A stretch of 64,000 bases of DNA, taken from contig CM070571.1 in assembly GCA_036346355.1 (NCBI GenBank), positions 45,652,293 through 45,716,292 on the forward strand. The letters run 5' to 3'. Shown here piece after piece: positions 1 to 9,209 of the stretch. Position 1 is the stretch's first letter. Every line of letters begins with the position of its first letter. Origin of the DNA: Rhipidocladum racemiflorum. Lineage: Eukaryota; Streptophyta; Magnoliopsida; Poales; Poaceae. The translations under genes and the position numbers were made by a program. The notes under the pieces were generated by a model, which saw nothing but the letters and a program-made list of their open reading frames with translations, had not been told where the DNA came from and searched no databases.

Positions 1-688
1 AAACAAAGCATCCGAGAATATATTGCAATTAATTGAAAGCAATCCATGCATAAAATAAGCAATAAAGACATTACAAGGAATAACAGAGTTCACGACACGA
101 AATAAGCAAAGATATAAAGCAACACAAGTCCACAAGCGATAGCACAAGGAAAAAACGCAAACGCCCAACGCGACTAAAGACAACGCGACTAAAGATATCA
201 CTCCCCCTTTGGCATCAAGACACCAAAAGAGGGAGAAACACGAAGAATCACTCGTCGTCGCCTTCGTCGTCGGACGCGGAGTACTCGCTGTCGGGTCATC
301 TCCGGGCAAAGTGAGCGGAGGAGGTGATGCCGAAGAGCCGATCTGCAGAGGTGGCATCGCTACTCTCCTCGGAAGACCGGAGGAGTCGGGGAGAGATAGC
401 CGCCATTGTGGCGGCGGATGCCGCGAATATCCTGACCATTCTTCTTGATCTGCCCGACTCATCACCTTACGCCTGGTGGAGATGTCGCGGCAAAGAAGGA
501 AGACATGCTTGAGCATCCTCGAAGAGTGCTGCTCGGGACCTCGATGCCTTTCGGAAGGCAGGAGGAGGAGGCACAACAGAGGCGACGTAGAACTCGAGGC
601 ACGGCCGCCGAGTCCTAGGAGCGGCAGGACCGAGGCGAGGAGCAGTGGAGCAGACGGAGGACGAACCTTGTATGAAAGGTGCTCCTCG
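1..688 (-). other. 3' internal region of S: decayed C-terminus of the extra ORF and purine tract
   Basis: Beyond the stop at 689 the sequence still reads like the C-terminal part of the env-position protein, but in shifted frames. An acidic tail (SASDDEGDDE then a stop) can be read on the minus strand near 247-278. Immediately after comes a purine tract, AAAGGGGGAG on the minus strand, near 201-210, typical of the sequence before a 3' LTR in this lineage. From 1 to 200 I see no coding signal and no LTR terminus. The LTR start expected from the other copy (TGAAAGTGCATC) is absent, so the 3' LTR must begin left of the window. Confidence 0.6.
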
Positions 689-1499
689 TCACGACAAACT
701 TGAGTCCACCGACGAAGTGATCAAAGCCATCACAAAAGGAGCGTAGGCTGCGGTAGCCATGTTGCTTTGCGCATTCTGTCTCATCGTCTCCCAGATGAAG
801 TCAACAATATCAAATGGATGAGTGCGCTCAACGAGGTGGTAAAGCAAGTTCCTTCCATAGGAACTAATGGCAGATGCATCTCCCTCCTTGGGCCAGAGAG
901 TGACCCTCAACATCATCTTAAGGACAGCAGGCACATCCTTCAAGCCCTTGATGGTCCCAACTGTAAAGCTCTTTGATGTGTCATATAGTGACTCAATCTC
1001 CTCAGCAGTCAAAACCTTCTTTGCGTGAAGCTTTGGGCTGTCATTGTAGCGAAGGTTGAGGACTCTAGCAAGCCTCTTTTGGTTGGCCTTGTACCACACC
1101 TTATCAGTCATCCACCAGATGGCCTCTTCAGTCTTGTCAAAGTACAAGGTGGCATAAAACTGCATGACAATCTCGTTGTTCCAATCATACTTGAAGGACA
1201 AGATGTCCTTGATCTGATGCAGCTCACAGATCTCAAGAACATGAGCGAACACTGGATGCTCAGCAGCTGCCATGTACTCCCAGTCAATGGTCTTCATCCT
1301 GACCACTGGGTGCTCAAGCGGGTAGAGGACCGTCTCATAATAATATGACTGAAACCGGTTCCAAAACCGGCGGTCCACATACTCGTCTTGATGGAAACTG
1401 AGCGGATCTTTCTTTCTTTGCTCAACAATAGCTTTGCCCTTGCCAGAACCCGTCCTGTAGTCAATCACTCTCATGGGATTGACTGACATAGGGTACCTC
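689..1499 (-). pseudogene. env-position ORF of S, C-terminal part (putative plant transposon protein domain)
   Basis: About 270 codons on the minus strand form a compact globular domain. Motifs include NPMRVIDYRTGSGKGKAIVEQ, FWNRFQ, YDWNNEIVMQFYATLYFD and WWMTDKVWY. I recognise the pattern as the widespread 'putative plant transposon protein' domain found downstream of pol in grass SIRE-type Copia elements; its biochemical role is not known to me. The apparent start methionine at 1510 is an artefact lying in the LTR of element A. Across the insertion, after removing A and one copy of the duplication acctc, the frame continues without a shift into 11010-11163. The stop at 689-691 falls before the acidic tail still visible near 250, so the C-terminus is frameshifted or truncated. 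Confidence 0.75.
1495..1499. repeat. target site duplication of element A, left copy (acctc)
   Basis: The five bases acctc stand directly before the TGTGAAATC start of the left LTR and recur at 11010-11014 directly after the right LTR. This fixes both ends of element A. Confidence 0.95.
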
Positions 1500-1640
1500 T
1501 GTGAAATCATGTGTTGAAAAATTGGCTTAGAATTGAATTTGCAAAATGTGTTTGTTCATGTGTTTTATCAATTTGACAAGAAACAGTAAGTTTCGCTTTG
1601 GCGCCAGACCAAACTTAAAGAAAACAGTAAGTTTTTCCAT

Positions 1641-2060
1641 CTACGACGGACAAACTTTGTTGGTCTGTCGTGGACATGCTTTTGAACTCATTGAGCCAAA
1701 CTCAATTTTCCTCAACAACCAGTAAGTTGTGCATCTACGACGAACAAAGTTTTTGGGTCTGTCGTGAACGTGTTTTTTAGCTCATGAGTCGAACTCAATC
1801 TTCTAAGAAACCAGTAAGTTTTGCATATACGGCGGACAAACTTCTTTGGTCAGTCGTGAATGGCTTTTTGAGGTTTGATTTCGCATGTACGACGGACCGA
1901 TTTTGTTTGTCCGTCGTGAACGTGTTTTCGCCGGAATGATTTCTTCTTGGAACCGAAACTTCCACTTGTACAACGGACCGATTTTGTTTGTCCGTTGTGA
2001 ATGTTTTTTTTGAGTGGTTTTTAGGTGTACGCGGACCATATTTCCTTGTCCGTCGTGAAT
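1641..2060 (+). repeat. six-module hairpin array in LTR A
   Basis: Imperfect inverted repeats lie at about 1641-1673, 1735-1766, 1826-1859, 1886-1920, 1968-2001 and 2024-2060. Each has 8-10 bp arms (ACGACGGAC and GTCCGTCGT with variants) around a T-rich loop of about 12 bases. The same modules recur in the right LTR at about 9351-9771, in the LTRs of B, and in degenerate form at 33336-33520. Confidence 0.85.
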
Positions 2061-2404
2061 GCGTTTTTGCTGAATTAGGGTTTTGAGCAGAATTGAAATG
2101 ATTTAAATTTGAGATTATGAAATTTGTAATGATTTCATGGTGCTTCTTTTGAAATGGACTTTATGCAATGTGAGTAGTTGCATAGATTGACATTGAGTCA
2201 AGTCGTGGACTTGTGCTCGGATTTGTTTTGTGGTTTGTTCATGTGCAGGTATTGCTCGAAGACGAATGTGGTCGATGACGGGACCGGAACTAGGTTCATG
2301 GAGGAACTGAGGTTCGGGACTAGGTTCAGGAGGAGGCGAGGTCTTGGTGGTCAAGGATGTCATGCGGGGCGTTCGGGCTAAGGGAATGGTGCACATGAAG
2401 AATG

Positions 2405-2640
2405 GTTAGTCACGTGAGAATGGCGAGGAGGTCATTCGCGTGCAAAGTGTTAGTCACGTGAGTATGGCGGTGGCCATACGGCGTGCAAAGTGTTAGTCAC
2501 GTGAGTATGGTAGGGTTACCATACGCGTGCAAGAGTTGTACTCGGCCAGGATAGGCCAAGTAGAATTGAGTTGGATACGGATTCCTTCTAGGGAATAGGA
2601 ATCGTATTCAGAACTCCTTGTGGGTTGGTCCTTTAAATAG
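2405..2640 (+). promoter_or_regulatory. LTR A promoter: three G-boxes then TATA
   Basis: Three copies of AGTCACGTGAG are spaced 44 and 43 bp apart, each followed by a GCGTGCAA stretch. About 130 bp after the last is the TATA-like TTTAAATAG. CACGTG is the core site of plant bZIP and bHLH factors (established knowledge). Use as the LTR promoter is inferred from position. The same layout is kept in the right LTR (CACGTG at 10122, 10165 and 10208; TATA at 10342) and inverted in B. Confidence 0.65.
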
Positions 2641-3300
2641 GTGGGGGGTCTCCTGTTGAAAGGCACCAAGCAGAACAGGCGCAAGGGAGTCTTAGCCTGG
2701 TTTTAGGGTTTGTACTCTTTTAATGAGAGTATTTTAGACAAGAAATAAAGATCAATTCTTCCAAGATTTTTGCGTACATGATAACCTCGCCGCCACGGTG
2801 TTTTCTGTTTTGGTTCTTGTTTGCATGCTTGTTCTAATTCTAGATTGGTTTTTGATCGTTGAGTTTCATCTTGGTTTGATCCATCAAAAACCTCTCTAGG
2901 GTATTGATCTAGTGTTTCTCTAAGTCTAGTTGATTAATCTTTTGTCGTTCTTGTTTAATCTTGAAGTTTTGATTAGATTGATTCTCGTCAAGTTCTGGAT
3001 CAGCAAGATTGCGAAGCTCATAACTTTTGATCCGTAAGTCCGATCGAGCTGATTCTTTTTGGGTTCGATTCGTACTGGAATCTAGTTTCTTGTGTCCAAT
3101 TTTTAGATCGTTTCGACGGTTGGATCTCCGGAAATTCTTGTTTTACCGAACCTCTGTCATCCTGTTTTTGTCGAAAACGAGGCAATTATTTGGTTCTGTT
3201 TTGGGGTGAACTTTTAATAGATCAAGAATTTGGTTTTAGATTCCGCACAATCATTCACCCCCCCTCTGATTGCTATATTCGTGTCTTTCGATCCTACAAG

Positions 3301-3316
3301 TGGTATCAGAGCAAGG
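3301..3316 (+). promoter_or_regulatory. primer binding site of Copia A
   Basis: TGGTATCAGAGCAAGG begins two bases after the LTR terminus. TGGTATCAGAGC is the standard complement of the 3' end of plant initiator tRNA-Met and primes minus-strand synthesis. Confidence 0.95.
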
Positions 3317-3350
3317 TTTTTCTAATCTATCTTAATCGGTGATTAGATCA

Positions 3351-5573
3351 ATGGATCGTTTTTCGACAAAACCTTGTGTGTTCGATGTTGTTGATTTTCA
3401 GTTTTGGAAGGCCAAGATGGAGGCGTTCATCCAAGCACAGGGCTTCACAATTTGGGAGAAGGTCTACAAGCCATATGAAGTCCCTGCAAACGACAACGTC
3501 AATGATACCAATCGCACACATGTTGAAGCAAACAAAGAAGGCGCGCGCAACTTGATCATCCAAGGCTTGGGACGCAGCGACTTTGATCGTGTGGTTCATC
3601 TTCGATCCGCATATGAGGTATGGAAATCTCTTTGTGATTACCATGAGGGTTCTAACACTGTCAAAGAGGTTCGCCAAGATATTTACAAAAAAGAATACAT
3701 GCGTTTTGAGATGAAACCTAGTGAATCAGTAGATGACTTCTTTGCACGCTTTCAATAAAATTCTTAGCAATCTATGTGCTTTGTTGGAGTTAGCTACACC
3801 GATGCTGAAAATGCTCGACAATTGCTTAGTGCTTTGGACATGTCAGTGTGGGAGATGAAAGTAACATCTATACAAGAATCTACTACCATGAGCACACTCA
3901 CATTAGATGTTCTTTACTCTAAGTTGAAAACTCATGAGTTGGATGTTCTTGCCACGAAGGGTAACATTAAATCAATTGCTTTGATCTCTAACCCTAACAT
4001 GTCAAATGCAAATTCTTCTTCTAGCTTTGCCTTGTCTTCCATGTCTTCTTTAACAGATGAGCAACTTGAAGAGTTTCTGAAGAAGATCTGGCACTACTCT
4101 CTTCTCGCTTTAACAAAGCTTTGCAGAATGTGAGAATGAGAAAGAGAGGTGGTCCTCCAAGATGCTATGAGTGTGGTGACCTCAACCATATTCGCACAAA
4201 TTGTCCTAAGCTTGCAGGAAAAACATCAAAAGAGGAGAAGGACAACGACAGAAGGAATGAGAAGAAAAGGTTCTCGTCAAATGATAGGAAGAAGAAGAGC
4301 TTCATCAACCGCAAGGTGGTTCACCGAGTTCTTTCCGCTCTTGAACAAGTCAATTTGAGCGATGTGGACTCGGAGAGCAGCGAAGATGATGCAACTCCAA
4401 GCAAGCATGATTTGATAGGATTATGTCTCATGGCAAGCAGCAAGGATAGCTTCACTGAGGACGACCACGACAGCGACTTCAATGAGGTAGATCCCTCTTA
4501 TGATGAATTAGCTATTGCTTTTGCTCGTCTTGGAAAATTGCTTGACAAACGTGATAAGAAAATTAAGAAACATGATTTCATTATTGAATCATTGAATGCT
4601 GAAATTGCTAGACTTAAGACTTTGATTCCTAGTGATGATACTTGCAAATCATGTGACTTAATTTACAATGAGCTCACCTTGCTTAGGAAAGAACATGCTC
4701 TTTTGTTGCATCTAAATGAGAAAAATGAGAAACATGTTGTACATGCTAGCTGTTCCAATCGATGATTTGCATAGTTCAACTTCTTGTTCTAAATGCTCAA
4801 CTCTTGAATTAAAATTGAAAGATGCAAATGCTAGGGTTTCTCAATTAATCGATAATTTGCTTTCACATGAAATTCTCTCATGCTCAACTTGTCGCAAGCA
4901 AAAAGGAAAAGTAGATGTTCCTGCAATAATTGTTTAACTCTTGCTAAGAAAGTTGATTACTTGCAAAATTCTTTGGAACGTTTCACTAATGGCAAGAAGA
5001 AGTTGAACATGATTTTGGATCAATCTAAGGTTAGCACAAACAAGAGAGGTTTAGGTTTTGATCCTTATGCCACATATGAAACTAAACCTCGCCTTTGTTG
5101 TTCGGGCTCCTTGCAAAATTGAGTTATCTAATGAGCCTAAGAAAATTGCTTTTCAATCTGTGGTTTTATCTTCTACTATGATGAATGCAAAATGTGCTTT
5201 TACTGTTAAAGCTAAACATCATGTCAAGTACACTTGCACTCATTGTGGTAGAGATGGACACTTAGTAGATTTTTGCTTTAGACTAGCCAAACAGCAAAAG
5301 AAGGAAAGAACTGAGGCTAGGTCAAATTTCAGCAAAGCACATTTTACTTCTTATGCGCCTAGAGTGATGAAAACACCTTCTGTTCCTAGAAACATGGGAA
5401 AAGGCAAATCTAATTTTGTGCATAAAGAATATCGTGTTGTGCCTCTTTGTTGTGCGTCGTGGTGTCTCAAGATCGGATTCCCAAAAATCTCATTCCTAAC
5501 CCGATCGAGACCTCGACATGTTTTGTTGCTATGTAGGCTTCTCGCGAGGAAGGAGAACATATGGCTAGTAGAT
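3351..5573 (+). pseudogene. gag: gag polyprotein of Copia A, multiply frameshifted
   Basis: The start is taken at MDRFSTKPC (3351), matching the start seen in B (MDRYSTKPC). The N-terminal third is an all-helical Copia gag domain (QFWKAKMEAFIQAQGF, YEVWKSL, ESVDDFFARFQ). It stops at 3756-3758 and resumes in another frame at about 3774 (LLSALDMSVWEMKVTSIQES). A first CCHC knuckle, CYECGDLNHIRTNC, lies near 4160-4205. A long charged coiled-coil region follows, broken by shifts near 4750, 4930 and 5110. A second knuckle, CTHCGRDGHLVDFC, lies near 5235-5276. Two zinc knuckles separated by a coiled coil are unusual for Copia gag but are shared with B, where this region is mostly open. At least five lesions make the copy non-functional for gag. 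Confidence 0.85.
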
Positions 5574-5800
5574 TAGGATGCTCACGCCACATGTCCAGTA
5601 ATAAGAATTGGTTCTCCTCCCTCACTCGTGCATCTCGTGCTGAAAGTGTTACTTTTGGAGATGCTTCTTCCTCTTCTGTTGTGGCAAAAGGTACAGTAAA
5701 GGTAAGTGACAAGTTTATGTTCAAGGATGTGGCTCTTGTTGAAAACTTGAAATATAACTTGCTTCTGTCTCTCAAATGCTTGATGAAGATCTTGAGATAA
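5561..5800 (+). pseudogene. protease of Copia A, frameshifted in the catalytic triplet
   Basis: The aspartic protease region begins WLVD and continues, one frame over, as GCSRHMSS with downstream ASRAESVTFGDASSSSV and VENLKYNLL. The expected motif is WLVDSGCSRHM. A single base is missing in the serine codon that follows the catalytic aspartate (5576-5577), so WLVD runs straight into a stop and the rest of the enzyme is out of frame. The loss abolishes gag-pol maturation by this copy. Relative B has the same motif mutated differently (NFG). Confidence 0.85.
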
Positions 5801-5830
5801 GCTTTAAGAAAAATGAATGCAAAGTGCTAG

Positions 5831-6192
5831 ATGCTTCAGGTGATCTTGTGTTCAAAATTTCTCGTTTTGGAAGTCTTTAAAGCTGATTTTGATGCATCAC
5901 CTTCTTCTAAGCATAGGTGTCTAATTGCCAATGTTTCTAAAGATTTATTCTTTTGGCATCGTAGACTTGGTCATGTTGGTTTTGATCATCTTACTCGTGT
6001 AAGTGGTTTAGATCTTATACGTGGCTTGCCTAAGCTTAAGGGTGATAGCAATCTAGTATGTTCTTCTTGTAGACATGGTAAGATGATTGCATGTTCACAT
6101 CCACCTCTTACCATGGTGATGACAAACGCTCCAGGACAGCTTCTACATCTTGATCTGATTGGACCATCTCGAGTTCAATCCTTTGGAGGCAA
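5831..6192 (+). pseudogene. integrase remnant of Copia A, catalytic core deleted
   Basis: The zinc-binding N-terminus is present: FWHRRLGHVGFDH, then CSSCRHGKM (H-H-C-C). The first core aspartate is present in LHLDLIGP. The sequence then breaks after SFGGK (about 6192) and resumes in the variable linker before RT (GTSPSDAV, DDDDVEDEV). The segments that normally hold the second aspartate and the glutamate of the D-D-E triad are absent, a deletion of several hundred bases relative to a full Copia integrase such as that of S. This copy cannot encode an active integrase. Confidence 0.85.
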
Positions 6193-8084
6193 ACGGCACT
6201 AGTCCAAGTGATGCAGTACAAAGCGCATACATTCGTGGGGAGAAAATCTTTGAAGATGATGATGATGTTGAAGATGAGGTCTTGACTCTTCCTAATGCAC
6301 AACAAGCTGTAGCACCCTTGGCACCTACTACTACAACACCTCTGACTAACCATCCTCAAGCTACAACATCATCTCAGTACATGCTGAAAATGAAGAAGGA
6401 GAAGGAGAAGTCTCAAAAGCCAATGCTCCCTTGCACATTCGTAAAATGCATCCATCTCGAACAAATGATTGGAGACCTAAATGAGAGAGTCACTCGATCA
6501 AGGTTTATTCATTCTGACACTCATACTCATTCTGCTTTAGTTGCTTCTTTTGAACCCAAAGATATATCTCATGCATTATCTGACGAATCTTGGATCAATG
6601 CCATGCATGAAGAATTAGAGAATTTTGAACGAAATAAAGTTTGGAAACTTGTCTCACCTCCTCCTGATTTTAATGTTATTGGAACTAGATGGGTTTTCAA
6701 AAATAAACAAAGTGAGGATGGTGTTGTTGTTAGAAACAAGGCTAGATTGGTTGCTCAAGGTTACACTCAAATTGAAGGCTTAGATTTTGATGAAATCTTT
6801 GCTCCTGTTGCTAGAATTGAAGCCATTAGAATTCTTTTAGCTTTTGCTGCATCCAAAGGTTTCAAATTGTATCAAATGGATGTGAAAAGTGCTTTTCTTA
6901 ATGGTTACATAAATGAGGAGGTTTATGTCAAGCAACCACCTGGTTTTGAAAATCCAAAGTTTCCAAATCATGTGTTCAAACTATCAAAAGCTTTGTATGG
7001 TTTGAAACAAGCCCCTAGAGCATGGTATGATAGGCTAAAAACATTTTTACTTGAAAGGGGGTTTTCAATGGGAAAAGTTGACAAAACTCTTTTTCTACTC
7101 AAGCAAGGCAATGATCAACTATTCGTTCAGATTTATGTTGATGATATTATCTTTGGTGGTTCATCTCATGTTTTAGTGTCCGAGTTTTGAAACAATGAGG
7201 AAGGAGTTTGAGATGAGTATGATGGGTGAGTTGACATACTTTTTGGGATTTCAAATCAAGCAAACGAAGGATGGTACTTTTGTGCATCAAAGCAAATACA
7301 CAAGAGACTTGCTACATCGTTTTGGGATGGAAAACAACAAACCAATCATGACACCTATGGAAAGCAATTGCACACTTGATCCGGATGAAGATGGTGAGCC
7401 GGTTGATCAAAAGGAATATAGAAGCATGATAGGCTCACTTTTGTACCTCACTGCATCAAGGCCGGATATACAATTTGCTGTGTGCTTGTGTGCTCGTTTT
7501 CAAGCTTCCCCACGTGCCTCACATCGACAAGCTGTCAAAAGGATTTTCAAGTATCTTCATGGAACTCAAGATTTTGGTATTTGGCTTTCTGCTTCCTCAT
7601 GCATTAGTTTGAGATCTTTTTCGATGCTGATTTTGGAGGATGTAGAATTGATAGGAAAAGCACTTCGGTTCATGTCACTTCTTGGGAAATTCTCTCATTG
7701 CATGGTCATCTAGAAAGCAATCTTACATTGCACAATCAATCTATTGAATCTGAATATGTGGATCTTGCTAGTTGTTGTTCTCAAATTCTTTGGATAGTAG
7801 CTACACTTAAAGATTATGGGGTTAATTTGGATAGTGTTCCTCTTTTGTGTGATAACACTAGTGCAATTTGCATTGCTAAGAACCCCGTGCAACACTCTAG
7901 AACAAAACACATTGACATCAGATTTCACTTTCTTAGAGATCATGTTGAAAAAGGCAACATTGTGCTTCATCATGTGGATACTGAACATCAATTGGCAGAC
8001 ATTTTCACAAAACCTTTGTCTTCTTCTCGTTTTGCTTTTATTCGGGGAGAACTTGGGATTGTTCATCCAATGGGTTTGTTTTGA
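6193..8084 (+). pseudogene. pol: reverse transcriptase-RNase H of Copia A, frameshifted
   Basis: An open stretch to 7190 covers the RT N-terminus (WINAMHEELENFERNKVW, WVFKNKQ, RLVAQGYTQ), QMDVKSAFLNG and the catalytic YVDDIIFG box. A stop at 7188-7190 is followed by a shift. The thumb continues as MSMMGELTYFLGFQI and DQKEYRSMIGSLLYLTASRPDI. The RNase H entry (normally SDADFGG) is shifted near 7620. The last frame, 7698-8084, has NTSAICIAKNPVQHSRTKHIDIRFH and HQLADIFTKPL, ending at a TGA followed at once by GGGGGAG. Domain order and motifs make RT-RNase H certain; three or more frame breaks make it non-functional. Confidence 0.9.
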
Positions 8085-9209
8085 GGGGGAGTTTCTTTGC
8101 CAAGTTCTTTCACTTAATGAGCTCAATTTATCATATTTCTTTATATACTATGTAATTGAGCTAATATATGATAATCTAAATTGTTCCACTTGAACTAAAA
8201 ACGACATTGCGGAATTCCCTAAACTGATTGCCTATAGCTAAATACTCTGTGTTATCTTACTCTTCTAGGCTTTATTGAATCTTCTTGACAAATTTGGGCT
8301 ATGAAGCAAGTGTGTTTTCAACTTTACTCTTTCATAAGACCTTTAATCACTTTTGCATGTTGACAATCAAAGAAAAAGGAAAAGAAAAGGGAATTAATAT
8401 AAAAAAGGGGGTTGTTAAAAGCAAAAGCTTCAAGTTATGGGCTTCAGGCTTGCTTTCCCTAAAAAGATAAGATGTATGCTTCAAGCATACCATTCCCTCA
8501 AAGTTAAGATGAATGCTTCAAGCATGCCACTCCTAGAAAATAAAAGAAGTATGCTTCAAGCATGCCACATGCGATTTATTGTTTAAAGATTAAATTGGTC
8601 TACTAGATTGGAGTTGATACTTCTTGCTCTCACTAAGTTGTTATTTACTTCAATTTTTAAAGCCTTGCTTTTTCTGCTAAGATCTTGCTTAGTACTTGGC
8701 TATAGTTGACTAAATTGAGGTTTAGATGCATGTCATTCCCTAACTTGTTAAAATCACATCAAGATCATGTATTTTGCATATTATGTGATATATAAGGTTA
8801 TATGATCAAATGAGCTCATCTTTTCCTATCTTGGCACTCCTTTTTTTTCTTCTTGTGAAATCATTGCTACAGGAAAGATTTTGAACCTGTTCTCTCTTTT
8901 GTACTCTTGATGAATCCATTGTCAAAGGGGGAGAAATTTGGGAATCGTTGAAAAGGAGAAGAAAAAGGGGGATTTGTTTCTGGCATTTTGAGAGAAGTTT
9001 GGAGATTGTTGGAATTTTTGGGCGCATTGCACATTCACACACATTTTCATTCTCAGGGGGAGATTTTGTTTTGCATTTTGGTCAAAGGGGGAATTCTGTG
9101 TTTTCCCTTTTTGGTCCTTGATCTTTTGGATTTCAAAATCTTTTGTAAAGTGAATGCCAAATGTTCAATTCTAAAGTGGTGTTGCCAATGTTTTCATCAA
9201 GGGGGAGAT
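8085..9209 (+). other. 3' non-coding region of Copia A
   Basis: There is no coding signal. From about 8433 to 8570 three to four imperfect copies of a unit of about 45 bp carry the dyad ATGCTTCAAGCAT, and the same array occurs inverted in B at 57495-57625. Several GGGGGA purine blocks (8925, 8967, 9056, 9086) precede the true polypurine tract. In B this stretch joins directly to the truncated 3' LTR. Confidence 0.75.
9199..9209 (+). promoter_or_regulatory. polypurine tract of Copia A
   Basis: AAGGGGGAGAT ends at the base before the TGTGAAATC start of the 3' LTR. This is the expected plus-strand priming site. Confidence 0.9.

Larger units (their letters stand above)
1500..3298 (+). repeat. 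5' LTR of Copia A
   Basis: 1799 bp, from TGTGAAATC to CCTACA. The first 560 bp hold six imperfect hairpin modules with arms like ACGACGGAC and GTCCGTCGT (1641-2060). Next come three CACGTG G-boxes at 2411, 2455 and 2498 within a roughly 44-bp repeat. A TATA-like TTTAAATAG follows at 2632-2640 and an AATAAAG poly(A)-like signal near 2742. This order fits a U3 with upstream elements and core promoter, then R and U5. The partner LTR is at 9210-11009. Confidence 0.95.

Noticed and set aside
1641..2060. Possible CRISPR-like array
   Set aside because: Repeats are imperfect hairpins in a plant LTR with no spacers of constant length, no cas genes, and copies in both LTRs.
3301..3316. tRNA gene matches at the PBS sites
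   Set aside because: Only 12-17 bases match initiator tRNA-Met; they are primer sites, not tRNA genes.
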